Assembly: GCF_000328475.2 (NCBI RefSeq)
Contig: NC_026479.1
Coordinates: 372,001-436,000 of the forward strand
Direction of reading: 5' to 3'
Source: Mycosarcoma maydis
Lineage: Eukaryota; Basidiomycota; Ustilaginomycetes; Ustilaginales
DNA: 64,000 nucleotides
Below the pieces are notes generated by a model. It was given only the letters and a program-made list of their open reading frames with translations, had not been told where the DNA came from and did not search any database. Position numbers and translations under genes: made by a program. Below, one piece after another: positions 54,368-64,000 of the stretch (its first letter is position 1; every line of letters starts with the position of its first letter).

Positions 54368-56326
54368 TCAAGAGGGAGGACCGGATGAGTAAGGCGCGAA
54401 GTTGGGTTGTGGAGGCATGAACCAGCCATTCGGCGGACCTTGGGGATGAACGGACCCTGGAGCAGGTGGCATTGGACCCATATGGAACGGATGCAATCCT
54501 CCACTTCCAGGAGGCATCATGCCAGCAGGCATCATGTTTGGTGGAGGAGGTGGAAAAGAGAAAGGTTGGTTGGGGTGGAAACCACCCATCGAACCATCGT
54601 ATACGTGATTTGGTCGAGGGAAAGGCCCCTCGTTGGACCCAGCGCGACCTGCGGATGGCAGCCCAACAGTCAGTATAGACAGCAAGTCGTTCTTGGGCGC
54701 TGCTTGTGCTGGAGGCGACTGCGGACTGGGCAGACGATTATGCGATGCGGGCTGCAGCATGCGCAGAAGCGTGTCAGTCTGGGGAGCGATGGACGCGGGT
54801 GCATCTTGGGGTGCGGCGCCATTTGAGGGTACCTGGCTGTTCCCATCAAAAGAGACAAGACTGCCCTGCGACAAGCTTTGATCATGGCTCAGCATTTGCA
54901 AGAGCTTCTGAGCCTGACCAGACTTCTGTGGTCGAGGAGCTGGTAGCGGTGACTGGCTTCGGGATGGGTCATTTAGCATGTTCAGCAACGGATTGGGACC
55001 AGGAGCTGTAAAAACAGACTCTCCCTCTTTGGCGACGGCAGAACGATTGAGAGCGGATAGCAGGAGAGTGGCACGATCTTCAGCCGAGGCTGAGTTGGAA
55101 GCACTGGCTGCCTGGCCTTGCGATGCTGAGTGCGAATTCATCAATAGTGAGAGAAGTTGCTGCCCACGTTCGTCACCGCTGGCTTGAATCATGTTGGCAC
55201 CTGCGCCAGGGAACATTTGATCGAAGGCCTTGGTGGTGGTTGCTGATTGTCCATCCGCCAGGTTTGACACGGCTGCACGAGCAGGATCTGGCGTAGGAGA
55301 CGAAAGACCAAGCAGCGCTTTGAGCTTGTCACTGGTTGGAGGAGCCGGCAGTGGCTCAACCTTGTTCTGTGAAGCCTTGTTCTCGCCAGAGAATGCCGGA
55401 AAGAGCGAATTCGTATCGACAAACGATGGCACTGCCGCTGCGGCCGCACCCTTGGCCGCAGAGGGGACTGGTGAGGAGGTGGCGTGCTCGATAACGGGAC
55501 CCGACTTGGCCGCCGGACGGTTCGGATGAGTTGCCTTGTTGGCATGAATCCACTGCCTCAAACGTCCGATAAATGGCGAAATGAGATAGAACTTGCCGCC
55601 CATGCCCGGAGGTGGGTCTTTTGACTTCTTCCACGTGGGCAGATCACTCAACTTGAACCAAGCGATCTTGGAGATCTCCTTGCGTGTCAAGGTCTCGAAC
55701 TTGGTGCTCTCCTTTACACCGGGCACAATGTAGAGACGAAGGCGCTGTTCTCGCATCGTTAGGTCCATAAAGTCTTGGCTGTCTTCCGGCAAGAGCGAGC
55801 TGCAGTCGTATCCAGTCTCTTCCAGCACCTCGCGGATGGCGCAATCACGTTCTGCCTCGTTCTGGTTGATCTTGCCCTTCGGAAATCCCCACGCTGCCGA
55901 AGACTTCCAGCCCTTGACCAAGAGACACTTGTTCCAGTCTTCGGCGAGCAAGATGGCACCGCAGACGGGTACACGCGTTTTGTACTTAAGAAACTCGTCA
56001 AAAGCAGCCTCGAGGTCTTGTTGCCCGCTGCCGCCAGTGATATAGCGTTGAATGAGCGGCACAACCATTGAAGCGGTCTGAAGCAGGTTATAGGAGAAGC
56101 GGCGAAGACCCTGAGATGGAAGGGCCGGATTGAGCGGGCGGAGAAAGTCTTCGTAGAACCAGTGGGCCTGTTCCACTTGAAAGCAGATGCGCTCGATGGA
56201 CGACAGCTCGTCTGATGGAAGGTTGACAATAAATCGACTGCTAAGATCCTCTAGCGTCTCTTGGAAAGTAAGTCCTTTATAGGCGGCAAGAGGGTCACGT
56301 TCCAATGAGCTCGTGCAAGGTTCCAT
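54368..56326 (-). CDS. DCP2: mRNA decapping enzyme catalytic subunit DCP2
   Basis: The 652-aa protein starts with the Dcp2 regulatory helical domain (residues about 17-100: FQETLEDLSSRFIVNLP, VEQAHWFYEDF). A Nudix hydrolase domain follows, with an intact Nudix box at 151-173 (G-x5-E-x7-REVLEETGY). Box B is at about 230-260. The remaining 390 residues are Pro/Ser/Gln-rich with short leucine-rich patches (LLSLLMNSHS, TLLRMLQPA) typical of Dcp1-Edc3-Pat1 binding motifs. It removes the m7G cap in cytoplasmic processing bodies. The start is the ATG at 56326. A splice acceptor-like TTTACAG ends five bases before it, and a GTAAGC donor at 56529 suggests a 198-nt 5'-UTR intron. Confidence 0.95.
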   Translation of the reverse strand: MEPCTSSLERDPLAAYKGLTFQETLEDLSSRFIVNLPSDELSSIERICFQVEQAHWFYEDFLRPLNPALPSQGLRRFSYNLLQTASMVVPLIQRYITGGSGQQDLEAAFDEFLKYKTRVPVCGAILLAEDWNKCLLVKGWKSSAAWGFPKGKINQNEAERDCAIREVLEETGYDCSSLLPEDSQDFMDLTMREQRLRLYIVPGVKESTKFETLTRKEISKIAWFKLSDLPTWKKSKDPPPGMGGKFYLISPFIGRLRQWIHANKATHPNRPAAKSGPVIEHATSSPVPSAAKGAAAAAVPSFVDTNSLFPAFSGENKASQNKVEPLPAPPTSDKLKALLGLSSPTPDPARAAVSNLADGQSATTTKAFDQMFPGAGANMIQASGDERGQQLLSLLMNSHSASQGQAASASNSASAEDRATLLLSALNRSAVAKEGESVFTAPGPNPLLNMLNDPSRSQSPLPAPRPQKSGQAQKLLQMLSHDQSLSQGSLVSFDGNSQVPSNGAAPQDAPASIAPQTDTLLRMLQPASHNRLPSPQSPPAQAAPKNDLLSILTVGLPSAGRAGSNEGPFPRPNHVYDGSMGGFHPNQPFSFPPPPPNMMPAGMMPPGSGGLHPFHMGPMPPAPGSVHPQGPPNGWFMPPQPNFAPYSSGPPS

Positions 56327-56716
56327 TGTAGCTGTAAACAGAGACAAGCGTGTAGCGTAACCAAGGTCAGCATCCAGTCGGACATGCCATGTTCGAACAT
56401 CAAGAAGCGAAAGGCTGAGAACTTTTAATTGGCAAGGCATCCGGGTGGTGATGTGCACTGCGCGGATGCTTTGCAGTGAAACGAAGGGAGCAGAAGGAGG
56501 AAGACTTCAAAGCACTGATCTGTGCTTACCCTTTTGCTGGTCCGATCAAGCCAAGCTGGCGAAGACTGTCTCACAGTAAGACTTTATTGTGCAGTCATAC
56601 TGTACTCCATCTGTGCCGAGATGGCCATGTTATGTTGGTGGATAAGGGCAGGACGGAAAGGGAGACTGGGAGGAGGGGATCTGGCGAGCGGTGCAGATTG
56701 AGAGAGCATAACTTAC

Positions 56717-57304
56717 CTCCTTTAAAACCTCGGTCGCCGCCAGTAATCTCAGGGGTTATCCAAGAACCATCTGTTGCGATGAAGCGGAAGCAGTTCAGTG
56801 ACTGAGGTAATACGAAGCTGCAAAACGGGATAGGAAGCACATACAAAAGTCGCCTTCTTGAGCCTTGACCTCATCGTCGTCGACCATGCACTTCCATTGA
56901 CCTAGACGCTCAGGATCGGTCTGACTGGACGCATAGAAACAGAGATAGTCCTTGATCGAAGAGAAGCCGGGGGTTGGCTGGGGATATGACCAGATGCGAC
57001 CTGTGACGACGGGGCCTTGATCCTTGTTGAACTGGAGATCGTGGTAGGCAGCCATACCCTTCCATTCGCACATGGTGCGCCTGGCCTTGGACGGCTTGAT
57101 GAGGTCCATCTTGACGCTGCTGGGTGGAAAGTAGTACGTGGGTGGGTGAGAGGTCTCGAGCACACGGTAGCCTTGCGTGGTTTCGGCAATAACCAGCTCC
57201 TGCTTGGAAGGAGTGACCCAGATGACCCTCAGCCTGGCTGAGGTCGGCTGGAGAGCAGGAGGTCTGGGATAGTTCCAGACATTTTCCTTCGGCCGCGAAG
57301 GCAT
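56717..57304 (-). CDS. DUF427-family protein, spliced (3' end unresolved)
   Basis: Exon 1 (57304-56845) encodes the DUF427 fold: WVTPSKQELVIAETTQGYRV, YYFPPSSVKMDL, CEWKGMAAYHDL, WSYPQPTPGFSSIKDYLCFY, CMVDDDEVKAQEGDF. A 74-nt intron (56844-56771; donor GTATGT, acceptor CAACAG) joins to exon 2 (56770-56717) and restores EGDFYGSWITPEITGG. Exon 2 ends with FKG at a consensus donor (GGAG|GTAAGT), so one more short exon is expected between 56716 and the DCP2 promoter; I could not fix it. The family is widespread and its biochemical role is not established. The start is the ATG at 57304. Unspliced, the frame would diverge from the family after EGDF. Confidence 0.85.
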
Positions 57305-58014
57305 GTTGAGCAAGCGTGTGTTGTGCTGAGGTTCACTTGCACTGGGGTTGCTGCCGTTGGTAGTAGTAATGACAGGTTGGCATCCTTGGTGCAGCGCTGA
57401 GCGGATCTGTTTGTCGCGCGATCGCTCATCAAATGGAGTGAGACGTGCACAAGACCGACGCAGCCAATCAGGCTCAAATTCTTGGGACCCGATCGAGACC
57501 CGATCCGCACCTTGCTAATTCCATGGCCCTAGACTTAATTCGCGTAAGAGACAGTCAGCAGACTCGGGTTGCTCACGCAACATACAGCACAACCTTCGTC
57601 TGCTCAAAGGCGAACCTTCGACAAGCCTTCGACAGATATTGACGCAGCTTAGCTAAGACAGACACAGCCCTGTACCAATGAGACGAGCGCTTAAAAACCG
57701 ATCGTTACGATTGATTCAGGAGGGGACACGTTGAGCAGACGTAGGGGACTACGAGCAAAGAGAAGACTGCTGAAAGACATGGCATAAAGATTGCAGGATC
57801 GCAGCAACTGGAAACCGAGAGAGCAGCAGAGATACAAGCAGCGAGCCCCGAGAGATCAGCATCGCAAGGTAATTAATGGAGATCAAACATTGTTCTACTG
57901 ATGGGGGAATGCGGAGTCACTGTTGACGTGAGAAGAATCCGCGCTCGACTTTGGAAGGAGCGACGAGGGCGCACCACGGGAGAGTGTGGCTTACAGCAGA
58001 GAGAAGGGGGCCAA
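57305..58014. other. Spacer between DUF427 gene and secreted-protein gene
   Basis: About 0.7 kb holding the DUF427 promoter and the 3' flank of the next gene; nothing else supported. Confidence 0.55.
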
Positions 58015-58887
58015 TCAAGGCTCCTCCTCCCACTCGGGCGAACGCTTGACGTGGGTGGCCATGACCGATCGCTTCGAGGGGGTCTTGATCGCGGGGCCGT
58101 TCGAGATGGAAGGGTAGTATCGGCAGTTGGAGCTCTTGCCGGCAGGCTGGGCAGCAGGAGTGGGCTTGACACCCTGATACCAGGTGGAACCAGAGTAGAC
58201 ACCGGGCCATTCGCCCTCTGTGCCATCGCATTGCTCAAAGACACCGCGGTCGTAGTTGGCGGGCTCGTTCCAGAGGCAACCCATGACATCGTAGATGTGA
58301 GGGCACCACTGACGGTCCCAAGGACCAGAACGGCAGGCACGGAAGCAGTACTCGGTGGCCGACATGAAGTTCTGCCATTCGGGAAGCTGCTCCCAGTTGC
58401 CAGTGTAAGCGCGGGTGAAGACCTGGCCACCGACGGGGTTACCAGAGCCAGTAGCACCGTGAGGGTCGAGCTCACCGCCCTCGTCGCCAGCCTGGATGTG
58501 AATCTTGGTGAAATCACCAGTACCGGTGATCTGGACGAAAGAGGGAGTCTTGAGGAAGTGAGCGCCATGGATGGTGCCATCAGGGATCAGACGGGTGCCG
58601 TAACCGGACTTCATACAGTAGGAGACCATGACTGCTTCCAGGTCACCAACAGTGTCGGCGCCATTGGTCTTGGGAGGACCCCAGAGACAGAAGTCCTTGA
58701 CCGAGTTGATAAAGATGTTCTGACACTTGGCCTTGGGGTTGGTGGCGCCGTAACGCTGCTGGCAGTCATTGTAGCCGGTCTGACCGCCCTTGGCGTCGGT
58801 TTTGGCGGGCATGTGAGCGGGGTCGTAGGCGGCAGTGACGCCGAGAACACCGGCAACAAGGGCGATGAAAACAGACTTGGTGAACAT
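58015..58887 (-). CDS. Secreted cysteine-rich protein (macrophage-activating-glycoprotein-like)
   Basis: The 290-aa protein begins with a clear signal peptide (MFTKSVFIALVAGVLGVTAA, cleavage near residue 20). The mature part is rich in Cys, Trp and Tyr: YNDCQQRYG, KCQNIFINSVKDFCLWGPP, VMVSYCMKSGYGTRLIPDG, EYCFRACRSGPWDRQWCPHIYD, MGCLWNEPANYD. These blocks match a secreted basidiomycete family often labelled macrophage-activating glycoprotein; that name is from memory and does not establish function. A Pro/Lys-rich tail (KTPSKRS) contains possible Kex2 sites (KR). Strongly G/C-ending codons suggest high expression. It could be a cell-wall or secreted protein; no catalytic motif is recognised. 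The start is the ATG at 58887. Confidence 0.85.
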   Translation of the reverse strand: MFTKSVFIALVAGVLGVTAAYDPAHMPAKTDAKGGQTGYNDCQQRYGATNPKAKCQNIFINSVKDFCLWGPPKTNGADTVGDLEAVMVSYCMKSGYGTRLIPDGTIHGAHFLKTPSFVQITGTGDFTKIHIQAGDEGGELDPHGATGSGNPVGGQVFTRAYTGNWEQLPEWQNFMSATEYCFRACRSGPWDRQWCPHIYDVMGCLWNEPANYDRGVFEQCDGTEGEWPGVYSGSTWYQGVKPTPAAQPAGKSSNCRYYPSISNGPAIKTPSKRSVMATHVKRSPEWEEEP

Positions 58888-59148
58888 GGCTGATGATCGA
58901 GTCGATTGGAATTGTTGAATGGAAATGAAAGTAGGAAGGTGGATTGGGAAAAGAACGTGTGTAGTCTCGAACTAGGATGAGGACCCGAGCCGTGGCAGCT
59001 GGAAGACGAGACGTTTGGAGGAACAGGGAAGGGGAAGGTTGGTCAGTAGTGGAGATGAGGGGTTGAAGGTGTTGGTGGTGGAGAGAGGAATCGAGTGGGA
59101 AGGTCGAAACGGATTTGTATTGGATGACTGGCTGGCTGCAAAGGCGAG

Positions 59149-59189
59149 GCAGAGCAGAGCAGCGCAGCGCAGCGCAGCGCAGCGCAGCG
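59149..59189. repeat. GCAGC pentamer microsatellite
   Basis: GCAGA units followed by about six GCAGC units, 260 bp upstream of the secreted-protein gene start. Confidence 0.92.
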
Positions 59190-61351
59190 AAAGGGTCCTG
59201 CGTCGCTCGAGACATGGACGGGAAGACCGGCCATGAGTGGCTCATGTGACAACGGGAACAAAGGGCAACACAGAGAATTCTGAAATCATCGCATTCACAG
59301 TTAGCAGCCTGGGAGAGAGCAGAATTGTGACTGTCAATCTGGAAGCGAGGGGGCATGGCAAGTACAGTAATGGCTCTCAAGTGGGCCCACTCGGGAAAGA
59401 GAAGGAACAGTCTGTGAGTGCAAACGCTGAAGAAAACGTTCACGCTTTACAAGAGGTGTGTCAACAATGCAACGCGTCCAAACCCAACCAAAACACAGCC
59501 GGCGGAGTTCCAAGATGCACTGCAGATCAGCAGTCGGCTTGTGGTCACTGGAGGCAGTTGAGGACTGTCTTGCACCGAACCGCGCAGTTCCGTAGCAAAG
59601 GGTCTGCAAGAGGCAAATCAAGCCTCGGACCCAAGTGGCCAGCAGTTAAAAATGGCAGCCAGCTTGGTGGGTGAGACGAGAGTCTACCGAAGGAATGCGC
59701 AAGGTCATGTGGCGGAAGGGGATGCCCGAGGTCCAACGCATTAGAAAATTGAAATGGCAGGAAAAGGGTTTGTGAGAAATGCCAAAAGGCAGGGGCAAAT
59801 CGCAGAGCTGCGCGGCACGTCCACCACGGTTTACTTGTCCACAACGGAGAAGGCGAGGCGAAACGCGAGCAGAGAACCAAACTTTTCGAAAAGAACAACA
59901 CTTACAACTCGTGACTGGTGTCAGCTGAACTGGAACTTTGGTGTCGCGGGTGCCGCAGCAGAGTAGTGTGTGCCAGCGGAAGTCGCGAGTAGTTCAGACT
60001 TGGCTCTGCACATGCATATTTTTGGCCGAAGCCTTCACCACCTTATCTACTCGGGCATGTTCGTCGGTGCCTTTCTCTGTCCCTTGTTGCTTTGATCAAC
60101 GCATTTGTCTGTGGTTGAAAGTCGAGCTACCTCCTGTGCGATGATCGTCGTGTTACTTGATGTGGTACAGGCTCCAAAAAGGCTTGTCGTTCCTGCTAGC
60201 TTGGCGCGTGCCAGTGCCCGTCGAACATGCACGAGATCGAACAACAGGCTGCCGGTGAGTGCAAGCAGCATGTCATCCTGCTCCTTCCATCCCGACTAGT
60301 GTAGTCTCGGTCTTCCGCCTCGCTGGCATGATGTATGCAACTCGGATAGTGTTCTCCTCGAACGCCAGTCAGCCTGGATCCGATCCTTGTTTGGACAGCC
60401 AGACCCTTCTACACCAGCGGCTGACTGCTTTGTCGCGAATGACCAGCCTGATGGGCTCCGAGGCCTCGATGTGGATCGACGCCACACGAAGGCCTGGACA
60501 AACATGTGATTTCAGGGAGGAAGACGAGGGCTGTGACGAGTTTTCGACAGCTCACAAGCTCGAATATCTCGCACGAAACGGTAGACAGAAGAACGTGACA
60601 CTCAGACTTCCACTGCAATCGTGAATCGCACTTCTGCTGATATTGTCAAATTCTCTAGCGGCACTTCCCTGACGTGTTTATTAAGTAAGGCCTTCTGCGA
60701 AGTGGCACAACGGCGACTTCCTGGTATAAGCGGCAGCCATGCCGTCGATGTTGGCCTGGTAGACACACTGGGCTAGGCTGCTCGCCGGACAATACTCAAC
60801 AACCGAGATGTCGGTGACTCAGATAGCTGTCACAGCTGTGCTAGCTTCTTTCTTTGCGAGAAGCACGGTTGTGCTGTCGTATGTCGATGGTGATCTGCAC
60901 ATTCTCAGGTGACCGAGAAGCAACGCTATTTCACCTTCGCGTTGCCGATGACTTGTCTCTGCCGTTCGTAGTGTCAGTTGCTTCTTTTCAGTGTGGCTAT
61001 GCACAGCGCCCTTCTTGCTTCCTTGAGTGACTTTGCGGTCGGAGCAGCCAGAACCCCCGTGTCACTGCGTTCCCGATCATGTTCAGCAAAGTCTGGGGTC
61101 TAGGATCAGGTACGTTTCTTGGGTCCACTTTTTTGTGGCCCCTTTTTTGGGGTCATTCTTTCACCATTTCCTCCTGAACATTTTTGGCATTTCAACAATC
61201 GTGAATGTGAACGAAGCTAAGGTTCTTCTGCCTCCCTTGTCCCACGTCGCGTGTTCCATGTTGTCTGTGTTCCATGTCCCGTGTTCCGTGGTCCGCAGTA
61301 TTTTAAATCTGTTGTGTCCAGTAGCCGACGTAACACAAAAGCTGGTTGATG

Positions 61352-61371
61352 GTGGACCGTGGACCGTGGAC
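61352..61371. repeat. Tandem GTGGACC heptamer (inverse of the 2478 tract)
   Basis: GTGGACC twice plus GTGGAC; its complement is the GGTCCAC unit found five times at 2478-2512. Confidence 0.92.
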
Positions 61372-61998
61372 GACATGTTCGTTATCGACCGTCAAAGCAC
61401 GCCATCGCTTCAATCGTGAATAGGCAGGCAAACCTTGTCGTCCGTTCATTACAGAAAGTATTTTCGGACAACCAAACACTCCTGATGCCAACGAGTGCAA
61501 GGCGTGCAATACTGATGACAACGTCCACTAGCAAGTACAGACAAGCGTGAGTAGATGGCTCCACCGGTGTGCAGAGACATCCAAGCTGCCGCGGCTAATT
61601 GTTCGGCGTTGCTCAGGAAGAAAAATATTGCGCGGTTGTACCGGTCTGAAATTTCGGTAAACAGTCATGAGCTGCATGATATGTGATCGCCACTTTTTCA
61701 CTGTGTAGTTGCACAGTGCTTGAAATATTGCTCGTCGTCTGGTAGCCAGACGCTGTCTCATATTCAGCACCAGCACGATCGGCTATAACAAAGCAAAATT
61801 TGGAGGGTTGGCGGTGGGCTGTCAAAATTTCGAACTGACGAAGAAGTAGACCGCGCTTGCGTGATTTGGACGGCCTTAAGATTTGCAGCCTTTGCTGCTC
61901 TCGACGTCAGCAACTACTTGATACAATGTCGACCAAAACAACCTCCTCTTCCTACCACCACCGCAACACTGTTCTGTCATACATATCCACCGAGCAAC

Positions 61999-63297
61999 AT
62001 GACAATTTCAAGTACCAACGGCGTCTCCAATGACAACGGGCATGCTGACGTGCTTGTCTCCTCGGGCTTCTCCACCAAGGCCATTCATGTCGGTTCCGAG
62101 CCCAACGCAGCCACAGGCGCTGTCATTCCACCCATCAGTCTGAGCTCCACATTTGCCCAGGATGGTATCGGAAACCACAAGGGCTACGAATACTCTCGTT
62201 CAGGAAACCCAAACCGCGATTCTTTTGAGCGCGCGCTTGCTGCTCTCGAGGGTGGCAGCCGCGGTCTCGCCTTCTCTTCTGGTTCTGCCGTGACCGCGAC
62301 GGTGCTCAACTCGATGCCTTCTGGCTCGCACATTGTCAGCGTCAACGATGTCTACGGTGGTACCTACCGTTATTTTACCAAGGTAGCCACCGTTTCACAA
62401 GGCATTCGGACCAGCTTTGTCGAGATGGATGGACCCGAGGCTGAGGTGAGCGAGCGTGTCAACGCTGCCATCCGTAAAGAGACATCGCTCGTCTGGATTG
62501 AGACTCCCACCAACCCCACGCTCCGTGTGATCGACGTGCCTCTGATTGTCAAGCTCGTACGAAACCACCCGAACGCAAGCAAGGACATCAAGATCGTTGT
62601 CGACAACACTTTCATGAGCCCATGGTTCCAGAATCCTCTTGCTCACGGTGCCGATCTTGTAATGCACAGTGTCACCAAGTATCTCAACGGCCACAGCGAT
62701 GTTGTCATGGGTGCTGCGGTCACCAACGACGAGGCCTGGGCCGACCGCCTCGCTTTTCTGCAAAACAGTATCGGTGCTATCCCATCTCCCTTCGACTGCT
62801 GGCTCGCCTTGCGCGGTCTCAAGACGCTTGCGCTGCGTATGAAGGCACACGGCGCGTCTGCTTTGGCTATTGCTCAGTTCCTCGAAAATCACCCATCTGT
62901 CGAGACCGTAATCTACCCGGGCCTCCCTTCACACCCTGGTCACGAGGTGGCACGACGACAGATCTCGAAACGTGCTGCTGCTGCAGGCCCTTCCAACTCC
63001 AACGGCGCGTTTGCTTATGGAGGAATGATCTCGTTCCGCATTAAGTCGAATCCTGCTGACGACGAACCCGCCGACAAGCTGCTGTCCAACCTCAACGTCT
63101 TCACACTCGCCGAGTCGCTCGGTGGTGTCGAGAGTCTGATCGAGCTGCCCTCTAAGATGACTCACGGCTCGGTAGCGCTCGAGGACAGGATCAAGATCGG
63201 TATCGGCCACAACCTCATTCGTGTCAGTGTCGGTATCGAGGAGACAGCCGACCTAATTCAGGATCTCGAGCGCGGTCTCAAGGCTGCTGGTCTCTGA
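61999..63297 (+). CDS. CYS3: Cystathionine gamma-lyase
   Basis: The 432-aa PLP enzyme of the Cys/Met metabolism family converts cystathionine to cysteine, 2-oxobutyrate and ammonia. The PLP lysine is K227 in HSVTKYLNGHSDV. Other family blocks are GFSTKAIHVGSEP, YEYSRSGNPNRDSFE, GLAFSSGSAVTATVL, ETPTNPTLRVIDVP and a C-terminal SLGGVESLIELPSKMTHG. The gamma-lyase call over cystathionine gamma-synthase rests on overall similarity to fungal Cys3. A 15-residue insertion near residue 325 (SKRAAAAGPSNSNGAF) is unusual. The start is the ATG at 61999; the frame opens upstream at GTG. No targeting sequence is seen, so it is probably cytosolic. Confidence 0.93.
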   Translation: MTISSTNGVSNDNGHADVLVSSGFSTKAIHVGSEPNAATGAVIPPISLSSTFAQDGIGNHKGYEYSRSGNPNRDSFERALAALEGGSRGLAFSSGSAVTATVLNSMPSGSHIVSVNDVYGGTYRYFTKVATVSQGIRTSFVEMDGPEAEVSERVNAAIRKETSLVWIETPTNPTLRVIDVPLIVKLVRNHPNASKDIKIVVDNTFMSPWFQNPLAHGADLVMHSVTKYLNGHSDVVMGAAVTNDEAWADRLAFLQNSIGAIPSPFDCWLALRGLKTLALRMKAHGASALAIAQFLENHPSVETVIYPGLPSHPGHEVARRQISKRAAAAGPSNSNGAFAYGGMISFRIKSNPADDEPADKLLSNLNVFTLAESLGGVESLIELPSKMTHGSVALEDRIKIGIGHNLIRVSVGIEETADLIQDLERGLKAAGL

Positions 63298-63866
63298 TTG
63301 TTCTCAGTGGCAGCTGCGTACTCCATTTGCCAACTATCCTGACCTCTTACGATTTCCCATAGAGTGTCGATCGTTGCTATTGTTTTTATTGGTCGATTGC
63401 ACTTTCTTAGAATACCCCTCGCTATCAAGGCTTACGCCGTCGCCGTCCTTCTGCTGTTTAAGCCCAGTCTTCGCTGCTTTGTGCTCTCCAGTCTGCAAAT
63501 TGGCTTCTCATACCAATTCTTCGACCGAACATTTGACCTCCGCCAGCGACACCTGTGATTACTCGTGCCGATAACTGCAACGACCACAGGATTTATCCTG
63601 CCTCTTCAAGCAGTCACTGTGATTCTTGACGCCTTTGTGTCGACACCAAGTTGTGTAGCGGAAAAGCACAATTTCGCAGCTGACATCGGTGACGCGATGT
63701 ATGGCATGACATCACAAATTCGTTTCTCGAGCTTAAAAAGTGAACTTCCCCGCCTCCACAAAACGTGAATGGTAGGTGGCCGAGATTTTTTTTTCTGTTG
63801 CGCGCAGATGCTGACCCAAGCAGATGGATCTTTTCGCTCGTAGGAGCACGAAGATCCTCGTCAACG
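63298..63866. other. 3' flank of CYS3
   Basis: 569 bp with no supported gene; 3' UTR of CYS3 and of a possible convergent gene. Confidence 0.5.
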
Positions 63867-64000
63867 TTAATGCAGCTGGTCAACGATCATCTTCTCCATG
63901 AATGTGTAGCAGGGCTCTTTGAAGTACTTGCCACGAGCTCATACACGAGCAACGGCAACGGGATTCGCCATAGCCACCAACGCAGCAAGTTCAGCCAAAG
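63867..64000 (-). CDS. Possible 3' end of a gene running off the window
   Basis: Reading in from the window edge, one frame gives LAELAALVAMANPVAVARV, a TGA at 63939-63941, then ARGKYFKEPCYTFMEKMIVD and QLH before a TAA at 63867-63869. Both halves look protein-like. The true end may be at the TGA, or the TGA may lie in an intron or in a 12-bp partial duplication (GCTCGT repeats on either side). The family is not recognised from this fragment. Confidence 0.3.

Larger units (their letters stand above)
58888..61998. other. Long spacer upstream of CYS3
   Basis: 3.1 kb with no recognisable gene. It contains the promoter of the secreted-protein gene, a GCAGC pentamer tract, motif copies near 60621, 61198 and 61413, and a GTGGACC heptamer tandem. 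Open frames here lack recognisable domains. Confidence 0.55.

Noticed and set aside
57901..58893. 330-codon open frame antisense to the secreted protein
   Set aside because: The minus strand has a signal peptide and a conserved cysteine pattern; the plus frame has neither.
59237..59674. 145-codon plus-strand ORF upstream of the secreted-protein gene
   Set aside because: No domain, no signal peptide; composition like its surroundings.

Overview
The window is nuclear DNA from a basidiomycete, most likely a smut fungus of the Ustilago/Sporisorium group. Reasons: long, mostly intronless CDSs with large low-complexity regulatory proteins, fungal families (Ole1 with fused cytochrome b5, Arg5,6 fusion, Avo1, Rax1, Swc4, Dcp2), and gene-free spacers packed with a short ATTCACG/ATTCGTG motif that I associate with smut genomes. 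Species is inferred, not proven.

Layout. 1-3.7 kb: no recognisable family; a probable five-exon gene on the minus strand (54-about 1259), heptamer repeats and an interrupted ORF. 3.7-12.2 kb: bHLH regulator, bifunctional arginine enzyme ARG5,6 (one intron), a 100-N assembly gap and a C2H2 zinc-finger regulator. 12.2-17.4 kb: about 5 kb with repeats and two small cysteine-rich candidate ORFs. 17.4-30.2 kb: TORC2 subunit AVO1/SIN1 divergent from SWC4/DMAP1, a Ras GTPase-activating protein, and gamma-tubulin complex protein GCP3/SPC98. 30.2-33.9 kb: mostly gene-poor, but a spliced cysteine-rich protein with a GPI-like tail can be read. 33.9-43 kb: KIN17-like protein, serine hydroxymethyltransferase, OLE1 desaturase, RAX1-like RGS membrane protein. 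43.5-57.3 kb: PAS-kinase-type protein kinase, VTT/TMEM41-type membrane protein, exopolyphosphatase-like DHH protein, mRNA decapping enzyme DCP2 and a spliced DUF427 protein. 58-64 kb: small secreted protein, a 3.1-kb spacer, cystathionine gamma-lyase and a possible 3' end of another gene.

This is an ordinary housekeeping chromosome segment with no operon-like organisation. Signalling and growth-control genes (AVO1, RasGAP, PAS-kinase type, RAX1) and amino-acid/one-carbon/sulfur metabolism genes (ARG5,6, SHMT, CYS3) are interspersed. The most novel material is in the spacers: spliced, unrecognised, cysteine-containing genes that simple ORF calling misses, and a dispersed heptamer-periodic motif that I found only outside the confident CDSs. 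Start codons were set to the first plausible ATG consistent with the family, because several long open frames begin upstream at non-ATG codons.
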